From Lachnospiraceae bacterium (GTDB lineage: Bacteria; Bacillota; Clostridia; Lachnospirales; Lachnospiraceae), in the NCBI GenBank assembly GCA_022799755.1, contig JAAWOU010000027.1, positions 1 to 44,607 on the forward strand: a stretch of 44,607 nt of DNA. The letters run 5' to 3'. The position numbers and the translations under genes were made by a program. This document shows positions 8,298 to 15,717 of the stretch, piece by piece (within the stretch, counting starts at the first letter, position 1; the number at the start of each line of letters is the position of its first letter). The notes beneath the pieces are model-generated. The model was not told the DNA's origin. It ran no database searches and saw only the letters and a list, made by a program, of their open reading frames with translations.

Positions 8298-8864
8298 CTA
8301 AATATCCAACAGCCTGGCAAGATCAGAGAAATTGATGAGCAGGTCGTCAAAAATACCGACTCGGACTGCAGAATCGAAAGAGTATTGGATATTGAGCAGA
8401 TTCTCTTGAAAACAATTGACTGTCACCATCCTGCGGCGGGGATCCACAATCCAATATTCACGGACGCCGGCCTTTTGGTAGTAGTAGAGCTTGCGGATGT
8501 AATCATCTGCCGGGTTGCCAGGGGAGACGATCTCAATGATGAAATCGGGGGCACCGTTGCACCTTTTTCCGTCCAGCTTGCTTTTGTCGCATATTACCAT
8601 AATATCCGGCTGAACGATGAGCAGAGGCTTGTCAGACAGCAGTACATCAAAAGGGGCGCTGAAGATGCTGCATGCCCCTTTTCTGCGGAGGATATAGTTG
8701 TTTATAATAGTAGAAAGCTGCATGGAAATGGACTGGTGGATCTGTGAAGGGCTTGCCATGTTGTAGGCAATGCCATCAAAGACTTCGACCCTTTCCCCGG
8801 CCGGAAGCGCTTCATACTGCTCCAGAGTGATGGGTTCCGACTGTAGCTGTAATGCTGGCGGCAT
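8298..8864 (-). CDS. Uma2-family protein (DUF820, predicted PD-(D/E)XK nuclease fold)
   Basis: 189-aa protein of the Uma2/DUF820 family, which has the restriction-endonuclease-like PD-(D/E)XK fold. Visible family features are the N-terminal ITLEQYEALP, EVFDGIAYNM, the acidic QPDIMVI, the core PDFIIEIVSPGNPADDYIRK, and the late REYWIVDPRRRMVTV. A longer frame opens at 8921, but the ATG at 8864 is preceded by AAAGGACG at good spacing and begins MPPALQLQSEPITLEQY, the natural start. In most Firmicutes the role of these proteins is unknown; many sit in multicopy families. The core Asp, Glu and Lys residues look present. Confidence 0.8.
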   Translation of the reverse strand: MPPALQLQSEPITLEQYEALPAGERVEVFDGIAYNMASPSQIHQSISMQLSTIINNYILRRKGACSIFSAPFDVLLSDKPLLIVQPDIMVICDKSKLDGKRCNGAPDFIIEIVSPGNPADDYIRKLYYYQKAGVREYWIVDPRRRMVTVNCFQENLLNIQYSFDSAVRVGIFDDLLINFSDLARLLDI

Positions 8865-8969
8865 AATATACACGTCCTTTCTTTTTATCCTATCGGCCAT
8901 TCCGGGAAAGCAGCATGTCATTTCTTGCCCTGAATAAGGTCATTATACCAGAAGATGTGGGAGTTGAAA

Positions 8970-9125
8970 AGAAGAAACTGTAAGAACTGTAGAAGCCGCC
9001 CAAAACCTCCGCAAATCCTATCCCGATAAAAAGATCGCCGTCCTGAACTTCGCCTCGGCCACCAGACTCGGAGGCGGCGTAAAAACGGCAGCAGCGCTCA
9101 GGAGGAGAGCCTGTGCCGACAGAAT
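8970..9125 (+). pseudogene. Fragment of TIGR02452-type (PARG/macro-like) protein
   Basis: A decayed fragment. One frame reads TVEAAQNLRKSYPDKKIAVL followed by NFASATRLGGGVK. After a shift near 9081-9085 the next frame continues NGSSAQEESLCRQNS. Together these match the conserved core of the microbial PARG-like TIGR02452 family (NFASA..PGGG, then GS.AQEE.LCR). There is no start, a TGA lies just upstream, and the rest of the domain is missing, so it cannot be functional. Confidence 0.7.
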
Positions 9126-9487
9126 TCATGTCACTGCCATCACCCTGCACCGCTTCCGCTCACAGGCGATGCCATATTTGATGATGGTGTCCATCCCATC
9201 CAGCGTAAGCTGCGCATCATATTCCAAGTCCTCTATCTGGGCCAAGGCCTCCAGACATCCCTTTTCCAGAGCCTCGTCTCTTGCTTTTGCGGACCTTTCT
9301 GCGGCATCCCCGGCCTTTTCAGATTTCCGGCCACTTCCCGGTCTGTCCGGATACTTGACTTCAATGACAATGCCAATCCCCTTATCTTCAATCTCAATCA
9401 GGATGTCGCTGAATCCATCGCCCGACTCGGCACTGGAGCGGATGAACCAGTCCTCTCGGTACAGGCAGCTTTAACGTCGAACTCATA
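9126..9487 (-). pseudogene. AAA-ATPase/PD-(D/E)XK (DUF1703-type) gene with internal deletion
   Basis: Read on the minus strand, a good ribosome site (AAAGGAGG) leads to ATG at 9487 and the start MSSTLKLPV. After a few codons the frame breaks into the family's C-terminal nuclease part: LYREDWFIRSSAESGDGFSD, ILIEIEDKGIGIVIEVKYPD, ALEKGCLEALAQIED, and the terminal KYGIACERKRCRVM. The start and end look like one AAA-ATPase-like/DUF1703 gene that has lost its ATPase centre. The active-site D...EVK remains visible, but the frame is broken. A plus-strand frame at 9169-9474 is only the shadow of this remnant. Confidence 0.7.
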
Positions 9488-9572
9488 CTTGGGCGCCTCC
9501 TTTCCGAAAGGTTACTGTAATCAGTTTAACACAGATTTACGGCCGCAACAACCACATATCCGAAATGAATTT

Positions 9573-9616
9573 TTCCAGGTTTTTTTAAAATGCTGCCTGC
9601 CATAATATTGTAAAAT
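9573..9616 (+). promoter_or_regulatory. Regulon promoter box 1 (variant)
   Basis: TTCCAGGTTTTTT at 9573-9585 and TAAAAT at 9611-9616. The first base of the box lies 38 nt before the first base of the -10. It matches the other three boxes at 11 of 13 positions, and no -35 consensus is present. It lies 53 nt before the 91-aa gene. Confidence 0.65.
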
Positions 9617-9669
9617 ACAGATAAGAAAGCAACAAATACTCACACGAAAAATGACTGGAGGAACAACAC

Positions 9670-9945
9670 ATGGCAAAAAAATACTCACTTAAAAACAGCA
9701 ACATGATCACCGCAAAGAGAAACAATAATAAGCTGGATTATTATCTCAGGACGCCGGCGGGGGAGGAATTTTATCTGTTCACAAAGAAGTATTCTTTCGT
9801 CTGCTATGAAGTATGCAAATCCGGAGTGCCCATTAATGCGGTTCTTCACGGCAGGAAGAACAATACGGCATTCATGAATCTTGTGAATTACCTGAATTAC
9901 ATGATGCCGTATTTGATAGAGTATTATGATCTGAATGCGGCCTGA
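9670..9945 (+). CDS. Hypothetical small protein (91 aa)
   Basis: I do not recognise this protein. It is basic in its first half (MAKKYSLKNSNMITAKRNNN) and rich in Tyr and Asn. A middle segment, EFYLFTKKYSFVCYEVCKSG, looks like beta strands, and the C-terminus is hydrophobic with aromatic residues (NYLNYMMPYLIEYYD). ACTGGAGGAACAACAC precedes the ATG, a good ribosome site. Its promoter carries the same box and spacing as the three large operons of the island, so it is probably part of that regulon. Its 3' end overlaps the convergent WYL gene by 22 bp. The size would suit an accessory or inhibitor protein, but nothing in the sequence shows that. Confidence 0.7.
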   Translation: MAKKYSLKNSNMITAKRNNNKLDYYLRTPAGEEFYLFTKKYSFVCYEVCKSGVPINAVLHGRKNNTAFMNLVNYLNYMMPYLIEYYDLNAA

Positions 9946-10961
9946 TCATTGTCCTGCTCATAATTTTCATAGGAGGCCTTGATGGCCCGGACGACTTCAT
10001 CCGCAATGCTTTTTGGGGAGAGCACTTTTACATAATGCCCCAGGAAGAGGATATTGCGGATGATTTCTTCTGCCTGGAAACGGTAATAGTATATGTTCAT
10101 GATCAGCTTATCATTGCCTTTGTCGTAGCAGTAGGTGTCAAAAGATGAGAAAAGATAAGCGCAGCGGTCATAGGCATCGTTCTGATTCAGGATTTCGATC
10201 TGAACAGGCTGTCTGACTTTCAGGGCGGAAAGCTGCTTTTCATATTCTGTCAGAAATACCTCATATTGCTCAATCTTTTCCCCGAGAGAGACGGAAGAGA
10301 TATTGCTCAGGTTCATCTTTATGGGTCTCTTTTCTTCCGTTGGATAGCAGGAGAGGGAGAAAGAGTCAAACTGCGATGAATACTCCAGTTTATAAGGCAG
10401 TACTACTTGGTTGGAGTACACCTGGCCGGAGTAGCTGTGGTTTGTTACGGTAAGCTTTCTGTGCTGCCTGATGGCCTGGACAATGGTTCGGAATCTATCG
10501 ATCAGCTCCGGCGTTATGTCCAAATGATTTTCGGGTGATAATTCCCGGATATCCACATATTCCGGCCGGAGAGGATAATCTCCGGGATCCATGTCCCGGG
10601 ACAATGCGTCCAGAAGACGCTCCTTGAGGCCGGAGTGCAGGAAGAGATCTGCTTTACTATTCTGCAGGACATAGTATAACCATGCCTTTTCTGCAATGGT
10701 AGCCCTTATCGGCACAGAGATATTTCGGAGAGGCAGCATCTTTCCCTTATTTTCATAAAACAGGGCAGCATTATTCTCATCCAAATCCGCCCGATTCAGA
10801 ATAGCCTGTATAAATTCTTCAAAAGTGCTCTGGGATGTGCCGGATAACTGTACACTCAGTTCATCCGGAGTCAGCGCCAGGCTTTCGTCTGAAATGCAGG
10901 CATTTATGTAGTTCGTCAGATAGGTAAAATTCTTATTTTTGTATTTATTGAACAATTCCAT
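9924..10961 (-). CDS. WYL-domain protein, second of a pair
   Basis: 345-aa WYL-type regulatory protein. The N-terminal 130 residues are helical with no clear helix-turn-helix. The middle (about 165-225) has a beta-rich WYL-like core with SNQVVLPYKLEYSSQFDSFS. The C-terminal part fits a WCX-like extension, ending in FLGHYVKVLSPKSIADEVVR, a typical family closing segment. Its start overlaps the end of the upstream WYL gene by 17 bp, so the two are translationally coupled and may act as a heteromer, as PafB and PafC do. WYL proteins near defence loci usually sense a nucleic-acid ligand or nucleotide. The ligand here is unknown. Confidence 0.78.
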   Translation of the reverse strand: MELFNKYKNKNFTYLTNYINACISDESLALTPDELSVQLSGTSQSTFEEFIQAILNRADLDENNAALFYENKGKMLPLRNISVPIRATIAEKAWLYYVLQNSKADLFLHSGLKERLLDALSRDMDPGDYPLRPEYVDIRELSPENHLDITPELIDRFRTIVQAIRQHRKLTVTNHSYSGQVYSNQVVLPYKLEYSSQFDSFSLSCYPTEEKRPIKMNLSNISSVSLGEKIEQYEVFLTEYEKQLSALKVRQPVQIEILNQNDAYDRCAYLFSSFDTYCYDKGNDKLIMNIYYYRFQAEEIIRNILFLGHYVKVLSPKSIADEVVRAIKASYENYEQDNDQAAFRS

Positions 10962-12429
10962 ACAGTTTCAGCGCCTCTTTCCAATCCGATTTTAGTTTTG
11001 CCGCAAGCTCCGGGTTGTTTTGGACATCGACTACGGCATAGGGACCGTAGCTGCGTATCCATGGAACCAGCTCCAATTCGTTTTTGGTTTCCACTACAAA
11101 GTCCACGCGTCCATTGCCGCGTTCCGTCACAGTACCGTGATGCCTTGCGGATTTTACCCTGTTTAACAATTTTGCATATTCCCTTTCGGGAAATGTAAAG
11201 TGTATGATGACTTTCGAGACAGTGTCGCCAAGGGCAATATTCCAGACATTTTCTATGTGTTCCTGATAAAGCCGGCCATAGACCGCATGTATGTCAGCCT
11301 CGGGGGAATGGAGAAATTCATACCTCCTTGCCTTATCAAAAGCCGGGTCTATGCGGATGGCTGCGATGGATGAGATTCGGGGCATATAGAATTTCCGGCT
11401 GTTATAGTTGTAGCCGAAAAAATACTGGCGGCCATACTGCCTGTCAATGACGACTTTCATGGGGAGCATATCATATTGCAGCAATTCGCCGTTTTTGGTC
11501 CTGTAGGAGTAATGGATCACGCTTGCGGAATGGATTGCCGTCAGTATGGTCCAGGTTACATCATCATCAATCACACTCTGCAATCGGTGGTTCTTATAAA
11601 AGAATACCGGGTTTTCCTGCTTGTTAAAAAAGCAGTCGGTTTCTTTTGCGTATACTGCCTGTGAATACTGGCCGATGGTGGACGAGAGATAGAATCCGGG
11701 AACGGTCAGGAAAGAGCAGTTATAGAAAAACTGTGTCATAAGCTGCACGTCAGATAATTCGTCCGCCTCTATCTTTGCAAATATGTCCGAAGACAACAGA
11801 TACCTGCCGTCCCCGGACTCCGCCAGGATTCCAAGAGAAGTAAGCTCTGCTATGCGGGCTCTGATGCGGGCCCAGGTGAATAATTTTTTATTGTGTTCGG
11901 AATCCGGCATGATATCATTCAGATGCTGAAGTACGGATTGGTTGCTGACATAGATGCTTTTGATAATGGTTATCAAATCTGTAATTGCCACGTCCGTATC
12001 TGTGTCGATGGATTCCGGGCAGCCCAGGAATCCGCTGTCCTCAAGATAGTCATAGGGCTCATCGGGAAAGTCCGGGTCCACAAAGGACTGCATCAGACAG
12101 AAATAGAAAATGATGTCATCTGTCACAAAGGAGCAGTTCTGATAGGTCTCTGCAAGATAGTTGACCGGACAGCGAAAGGGATCATACAGGAATCGGAATT
12201 TCTTTCCGGTATTTTTTTCACTGGACTTGTGCTCCTGGAGGTATTCGCCGTCAAGATAGTTTTCGATGCGCTGGCGGATATCGTAAAAGGAGCTGATGCT
12301 TTTCACCAGCCCCTTTTCAACCAGTTCTTCCTTGGAGGAACTGCCGTACAGATACAGGTAACGGAGAATGTCGCGGATTTTATCATAATGCTTGATATCA
12401 TTCTGAAAAGCATGCGTATTTTTCGCCAT
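10945..12429 (-). CDS. WYL-domain transcriptional regulator with helix-turn-helix
   Basis: 494-aa regulator. The N-terminal ~60 residues look like a winged helix-turn-helix (HYDKIRDILRYLYLYGSSSK, then SSFYDIRQRIENYL). A second helical region spans about 170-220. The WYL core lies around residues 305-365 with VIHYSYRTKNGELL, MLPMKVVIDRQYGRQYFFGY and KFYMPRISSIAAI, followed by a WCX-like C-terminal domain ending in VPWIRSYGPYAVV. It diverges from the vWA gene with a 297-bp regulatory region between. A shared promoter box lies only about 20 nt upstream of its start codon, so occupancy of that box could also affect this gene. It is the best candidate for the regulon's controller. Confidence 0.85.
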   Translation of the reverse strand: MAKNTHAFQNDIKHYDKIRDILRYLYLYGSSSKEELVEKGLVKSISSFYDIRQRIENYLDGEYLQEHKSSEKNTGKKFRFLYDPFRCPVNYLAETYQNCSFVTDDIIFYFCLMQSFVDPDFPDEPYDYLEDSGFLGCPESIDTDTDVAITDLITIIKSIYVSNQSVLQHLNDIMPDSEHNKKLFTWARIRARIAELTSLGILAESGDGRYLLSSDIFAKIEADELSDVQLMTQFFYNCSFLTVPGFYLSSTIGQYSQAVYAKETDCFFNKQENPVFFYKNHRLQSVIDDDVTWTILTAIHSASVIHYSYRTKNGELLQYDMLPMKVVIDRQYGRQYFFGYNYNSRKFYMPRISSIAAIRIDPAFDKARRYEFLHSPEADIHAVYGRLYQEHIENVWNIALGDTVSKVIIHFTFPEREYAKLLNRVKSARHHGTVTERGNGRVDFVVETKNELELVPWIRSYGPYAVVDVQNNPELAAKLKSDWKEALKLYGIVQ

Positions 12430-12448
12430 GAAGCTGCTCCTTTAAAAA

Positions 12449-12492
12449 TTGTAGGTTTTTTAAACGGGGAGAAAATATCGCCATGGTATAAT
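12449..12492 (+). promoter_or_regulatory. Regulon promoter box 2 (TerY-P operon)
   Basis: TTGTAGGTTTTTT at 12449-12461 and TATAAT at 12487-12492, spaced 38 nt start to start. The expected -35 position has no TTGACA-like sequence, which fits an activator-dependent promoter with the box at about -50 to -38. The box also lies between the divergent WYL gene and its upstream region. Confidence 0.75.
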
Positions 12493-12519
12493 GTTGACAC
12501 AGAAAGGCATTGTGTCAAC
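12493..12519. promoter_or_regulatory. Perfect 9-bp inverted repeat, candidate operator
   Basis: GTTGACACA (12493-12501) and TGTGTCAAC (12511-12519) with a 9-nt centre. It begins immediately after the plus-strand -10 at 12487-12492 and contains a TTGACA that could serve the minus-strand WYL promoter. A protein bound here could repress in both directions. A short RNA hairpin is the alternative. Confidence 0.55.
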
Positions 12520-12527
12520 TTTTGATT

Positions 12528-12558
12528 CCATGTGCGCCAGGGCGCACAAAATTATGGT
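12528..12558 (+). promoter_or_regulatory. Leader element A: hairpin plus ATTATGGT
   Basis: CCATGTGCGC (12528) continues into the palindrome GTGCGCC-AG-GGCGCAC, and ATTATGGT starts at 12551. The same two blocks, CCATGTGCGC and ATTATGGT, recur with the same 23-nt offset before the McrB-like gene (21402 and 21425). This points to a shared leader element, DNA site or RNA structure, of the two operons. Confidence 0.55.
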
Positions 12559-12585
12559 GTAATATGGTCATGGACAAAGAGATCG

Positions 12586-12626
12586 GAAACCCGGCCATAA
12601 GGAGGTGATAGATCAGCCCGGGTTTC
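12586..12626 (+). promoter_or_regulatory. Hairpin with a perfect Shine-Dalgarno in its loop
   Basis: GAAACCCGG (12586-12594) pairs exactly with CCGGGTTTC (12618-12626), and the loop contains AAGGAGGTGAT, nearly the full anti-16S complement. No start codon follows at usable distance. A 14-codon frame, ATG at 12564 to TGA at 12608, ends inside the loop. It may be a leader peptide or a ribosome-binding regulatory hairpin. Confidence 0.45.
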
Positions 12627-12663
12627 AGTATATCAAATATAAACTGAAAACACCAGCCATATG

Positions 12664-12692
12664 TTGATATTTTGTCAAAAAAAGAGTAAAAT
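12664..12692 (+). promoter_or_regulatory. Second promoter of the TerY-P operon
   Basis: TTGATA (12664-12669), exactly 17 nt, TAAAAT (12687-12692), about 35 nt before the vWA start codon. This is a conventional sigma-A promoter that could provide basal expression independent of the upstream boxed promoter. Confidence 0.6.
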
Positions 12693-12726
12693 TAAATAAA
12701 TTCTGTAAAATTGGGAGGTTCTTAAA

Positions 12727-13410
12727 ATGAATGATATCGAATTTGAAGAATTAGTCATGCCTGAGGCACGGATGCTGCCGGTTATTTTGCTTTTGGATGT
12801 CAGCGGCTCAATGTCGTATGACGCGAAGATGGATGAACTCAACAATTCCGTAAGGGAAATGATTGAAAGCTTCCAAAAAGAACAGATTGTACAGGCGGAG
12901 ATCTGGGTATCTGTGATTACCTTTGGAAATGAGGCAAAGGTTCATACCCAGCTGACTCCGGCCAGGGATATTCATTACACGGATCTGGTTGCAGGCGGTA
13001 TGACATATATGGGACGCGCCCTGGACACTGCCTACGATATGATTGAGGACAGAGCCAGAATTCCGAAGAATGCCTATCGCCCGGTTGTGGTGCTGGTATC
13101 TGACGGGGCGCCCAATGATGATCACTGGGAGGATAAGCTCAGGAAATTCACCACAACGGGACGAAGTTCTAAGTGCGACCGCTGGAGCATGGCCATTGGA
13201 GCGGACGCGGATCTGGCAATGATGAAGCGATTCCTGGATCATCCGGAAAAGGAAGTCTGCTTTGTGGAAGACGCGGCGGATATACATAAGTTTTTCCGCT
13301 TTATTTCTTCCTGTACCATTCAGAGGGGCCGGAGCAGCAATCCGAATCAGGTGGCAGACGACGTGATTGCCCAGGATATTTTAAATTATGATTTTGACAT
13401 GATGGGTTAG
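12727..13410 (+). CDS. TerY-like von Willebrand factor A protein
   Basis: 227-aa vWA-domain protein, first gene of the TerY-P triad. The metal-ion-dependent adhesion site is complete: DVSGSM at residues 24-29, Thr in GGMTYMG at about 93, and Asp in VSDGAPNDD at 126. No signal peptide is seen, so it is cytoplasmic, as TerY proteins are. GGGAGGTTCTTAAA precedes the ATG. The PP2C phosphatase starts 7 bp after it and the kinase follows. In TerY-P systems (described by Anantharaman, Iyer and Aravind) the vWA protein is thought to be a scaffold or client regulated by phosphorylation. That role here is inference. Confidence 0.88.
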   Translation: MNDIEFEELVMPEARMLPVILLLDVSGSMSYDAKMDELNNSVREMIESFQKEQIVQAEIWVSVITFGNEAKVHTQLTPARDIHYTDLVAGGMTYMGRALDTAYDMIEDRARIPKNAYRPVVVLVSDGAPNDDHWEDKLRKFTTTGRSSKCDRWSMAIGADADLAMMKRFLDHPEKEVCFVEDAADIHKFFRFISSCTIQRGRSSNPNQVADDVIAQDILNYDFDMMG

Positions 13411-13417
13411 AGGGGTT

Positions 13418-14131
13418 ATGAAAGGCGAGAGTATTGGCTATTCCTCTGTTGCGGGCAGTCTGCACGCGGAGAGAAAACTGTCCAATCAGGACGCGTATTT
13501 GGTGAAACGGTACTCTTTTGGAACTTTGCTGGTGGTTTCAGACGGGATGGGATCCCATAAGCACTCGGATGTGGGGTCCCGTTCTGTGTGCAGGGCAGTG
13601 TCAAAGGCCGTGCAGATATGGGAGGCATCAGGATGCAAAGAGATACGGCTGATAATTCCGGTCATTCATTCTCTGTGGGGATTGGAGATATATCCTTATC
13701 CCAGGAACGAATGCGGCGCTACCTGTCTGTTCGCATTTGTCTCAAAGGTTCGAAAAAGGCTTTATATGGGACAATTGGGCGACGGGGCCGTCTATTTTAG
13801 GATAGACGGCGCAATGCGTCTGCTGAAATCCAAGGAGGATGCGTTTGCGAATCTGACAAACGGTATCAATAGTATCAGATCCTTTGAGGACTGGAGCCTG
13901 GCAGAGTATGATATCTGTGATAAGAGAGTGGCGCTATTGCTTATGACGGACGGAGTCTCGGAGACACTGGTGGAAAGCCGTAAAGAGGAGTTTGTGGAGC
14001 TTATATGGAAGAGACTGTCAGAGAAAAGGAATCTGGCGGAACGGAATATGACAGTCTGCAGCATACTGAGTAAATGGAACAAGGTAAGCGCCGGTGATGA
14101 CAGAACACTGGTAAGCTATGAGAGAGTATAA
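13418..14131 (+). CDS. PP2C-family Ser/Thr phosphatase of the TerY-P triad
   Basis: 237-aa PP2C (PPM) phosphatase, cytoplasmic. Metal-ligand motifs are all visible: SNQDAY near residue 23, SDGMGSH with Asp42, GQLGDGAVYF with Asp122, MTDGVSE with Asp178, and GDDRT with Asp227/228. It should remove phosphate from Ser/Thr placed by the neighbouring kinase. AGAGGGG precedes the ATG. Spacing is 7 bp from the vWA gene and 11 bp to the kinase gene, so the three are co-transcribed. The domain fills the protein and no extra module is present. Confidence 0.9.
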   Translation: MKGESIGYSSVAGSLHAERKLSNQDAYLVKRYSFGTLLVVSDGMGSHKHSDVGSRSVCRAVSKAVQIWEASGCKEIRLIIPVIHSLWGLEIYPYPRNECGATCLFAFVSKVRKRLYMGQLGDGAVYFRIDGAMRLLKSKEDAFANLTNGINSIRSFEDWSLAEYDICDKRVALLLMTDGVSETLVESRKEEFVELIWKRLSEKRNLAERNMTVCSILSKWNKVSAGDDRTLVSYERV

Positions 14132-14142
14132 GGCGGTGCAGA

Positions 14143-15699
14143 ATGGAAGACAGAGAAAAGAAGCCTGTGGTAGATGAAGACGGTTATATTTACTATCTTG
14201 GGGAAGAAATCGGCCGCGGCGGTCAGGGAGTCACATGGCGTACCCAGGATCCCAATATTCTGGTGAAAATCAGGATAAATCCCAGTACCGGAGAGCCGAT
14301 TTCCGATGAGGCTGTGTATGAAAAATTTAAGAGGGAAATCGATGAAGTCAGAAGTCTGGATATTCCGACGGATATGCATATCGCAATGCCGGTGAGCCTT
14401 TTGCAGAAGCCCTGCTGCGGATACACCATGAAGCTTCTTCCGGATATGAAGTCCATCAAGTATTGGATCAGACCCTTTGAAAGGGTTGACAAGCCGGGAT
14501 TATTTTTCTATAAGACAGGCGGCCTGAGGCACAGATACCGGCTTCTCATGAATGTGGCTGAGATCTTTACCAGATTGTACGCCCATCGGGCAGTTTACGC
14601 CGATTTGTCGCCGGAAAATATTCTCGTGTCGGGCACTCTGGATTCAAGTGAAGTATGGCTCATTGACGCAGACAATATGAGATACCGCTTTGATATCGAA
14701 AAGGAGATTGGGACTCCCGGGTATAGAGCGCCGGAAATTGAAAACGGGGGACTGAACAGTCTGGCTGCGGATGCCTATTCGTTCGCGATTATCGCCCATG
14801 AGGTGCTCACGATGAATTCTCCTTTCAACGGCGCTCTGCTGACAGAGGGGGAATCCGGCGGATGGGACGACGATGAGGCTGATTATGCGCAGCTGGCCCA
14901 AAAGGGAGAGGTTCCATGGATTTATGATCCGGAGGATACGTCCAATTCCACCAAAGTCGGACTCAGGCCGGAGATTTCCATGACAGAGCCTGTCAGGGCT
15001 TTGTTTGAGAGGACATTCAGCGAAGAGGGGAGAAAGAACCCGGCCGGCAGACCGAGGATGCAGGAATGGTATACTGCCTTGAGACAGGCGGCAGGCCTGA
15101 CGGCAGAGTGTATTCACTGCCACAGTACCTATTTGTTCAGGAATCCCGACTCTAAATGCCCTTTCTGTAAACAGGGCAGGACAATTGAACGGGGAAAGAT
15201 GATAGTAGCAGGAATCATTGACAGATACAATGTGGAAAGCATTGTTAAGAAAGTAAACGAAGACATTGCGTCATTCAATGGACAGGATGAGGGAGACGGC
15301 TATTTCATTGAGGGCATCACCGCGGAAGAGATCAGGAGCAAAAAGAATATCGGGACAGTGGTAATGGATAATCTGCCGGGAACCTACTATCTCTATAATT
15401 ATCATACCTATATGACATCAGTGTCGGAAAAGGCTGAGCCCACAATTGCAATTGAGGTAAGCGATCATGAGTATATCATCAGGAACAAGATGAAAAAGGC
15501 CATTCGGATGTGTACATCCGAAAGGGATCTTGGGAAGATACAGCCAGGCGGAACGCAGAAAGTATCAAACATCCATAATATTATACTGAAGATGTCCGTT
15601 CTTCGGGACGATGAAGACTGCCATATGGAAGAGGATGAATTTGAGACGGATCATATTGCAGAATTGTGCGAACGGAACATAATCTTCCAGGTGATCTAA
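14143..15699 (+). CDS. Ser/Thr protein kinase with zinc ribbon, TerY-P triad
   Basis: 518-aa cytoplasmic kinase. Motifs: glycine loop GRGGQG (24-29), ATP-anchoring Lys42 in ILVKIRI, catalytic loop YADLSPEN with Asp154, metal-binding DAD at 175-177 in place of DFG, and APE at 196-198. The usual HRD Arg is replaced by Ala, which often means no activation-loop control. A zinc ribbon follows (Cys323, 326, 339, 342). The last ~170 residues form an unassigned beta-rich region (DNLPGTYYLYNYHTYMTSVS, then IIRNKMKKAIRM). Kinase, phosphatase and vWA protein together make the triad. The helicase gene starts 18 bp later. Confidence 0.88.
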   Translation: MEDREKKPVVDEDGYIYYLGEEIGRGGQGVTWRTQDPNILVKIRINPSTGEPISDEAVYEKFKREIDEVRSLDIPTDMHIAMPVSLLQKPCCGYTMKLLPDMKSIKYWIRPFERVDKPGLFFYKTGGLRHRYRLLMNVAEIFTRLYAHRAVYADLSPENILVSGTLDSSEVWLIDADNMRYRFDIEKEIGTPGYRAPEIENGGLNSLAADAYSFAIIAHEVLTMNSPFNGALLTEGESGGWDDDEADYAQLAQKGEVPWIYDPEDTSNSTKVGLRPEISMTEPVRALFERTFSEEGRKNPAGRPRMQEWYTALRQAAGLTAECIHCHSTYLFRNPDSKCPFCKQGRTIERGKMIVAGIIDRYNVESIVKKVNEDIASFNGQDEGDGYFIEGITAEEIRSKKNIGTVVMDNLPGTYYLYNYHTYMTSVSEKAEPTIAIEVSDHEYIIRNKMKKAIRMCTSERDLGKIQPGGTQKVSNIHNIILKMSVLRDDEDCHMEEDEFETDHIAELCERNIIFQVI

Positions 15700-15717
15700 A
15701 AGAGTGAGGAGAAGAAA

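Noticed and set aside
9169..9474. 101-codon plus-strand frame
   Set aside because: It is the complement of the PD-(D/E)XK gene remnant, whose minus-strand translation matches a known family.
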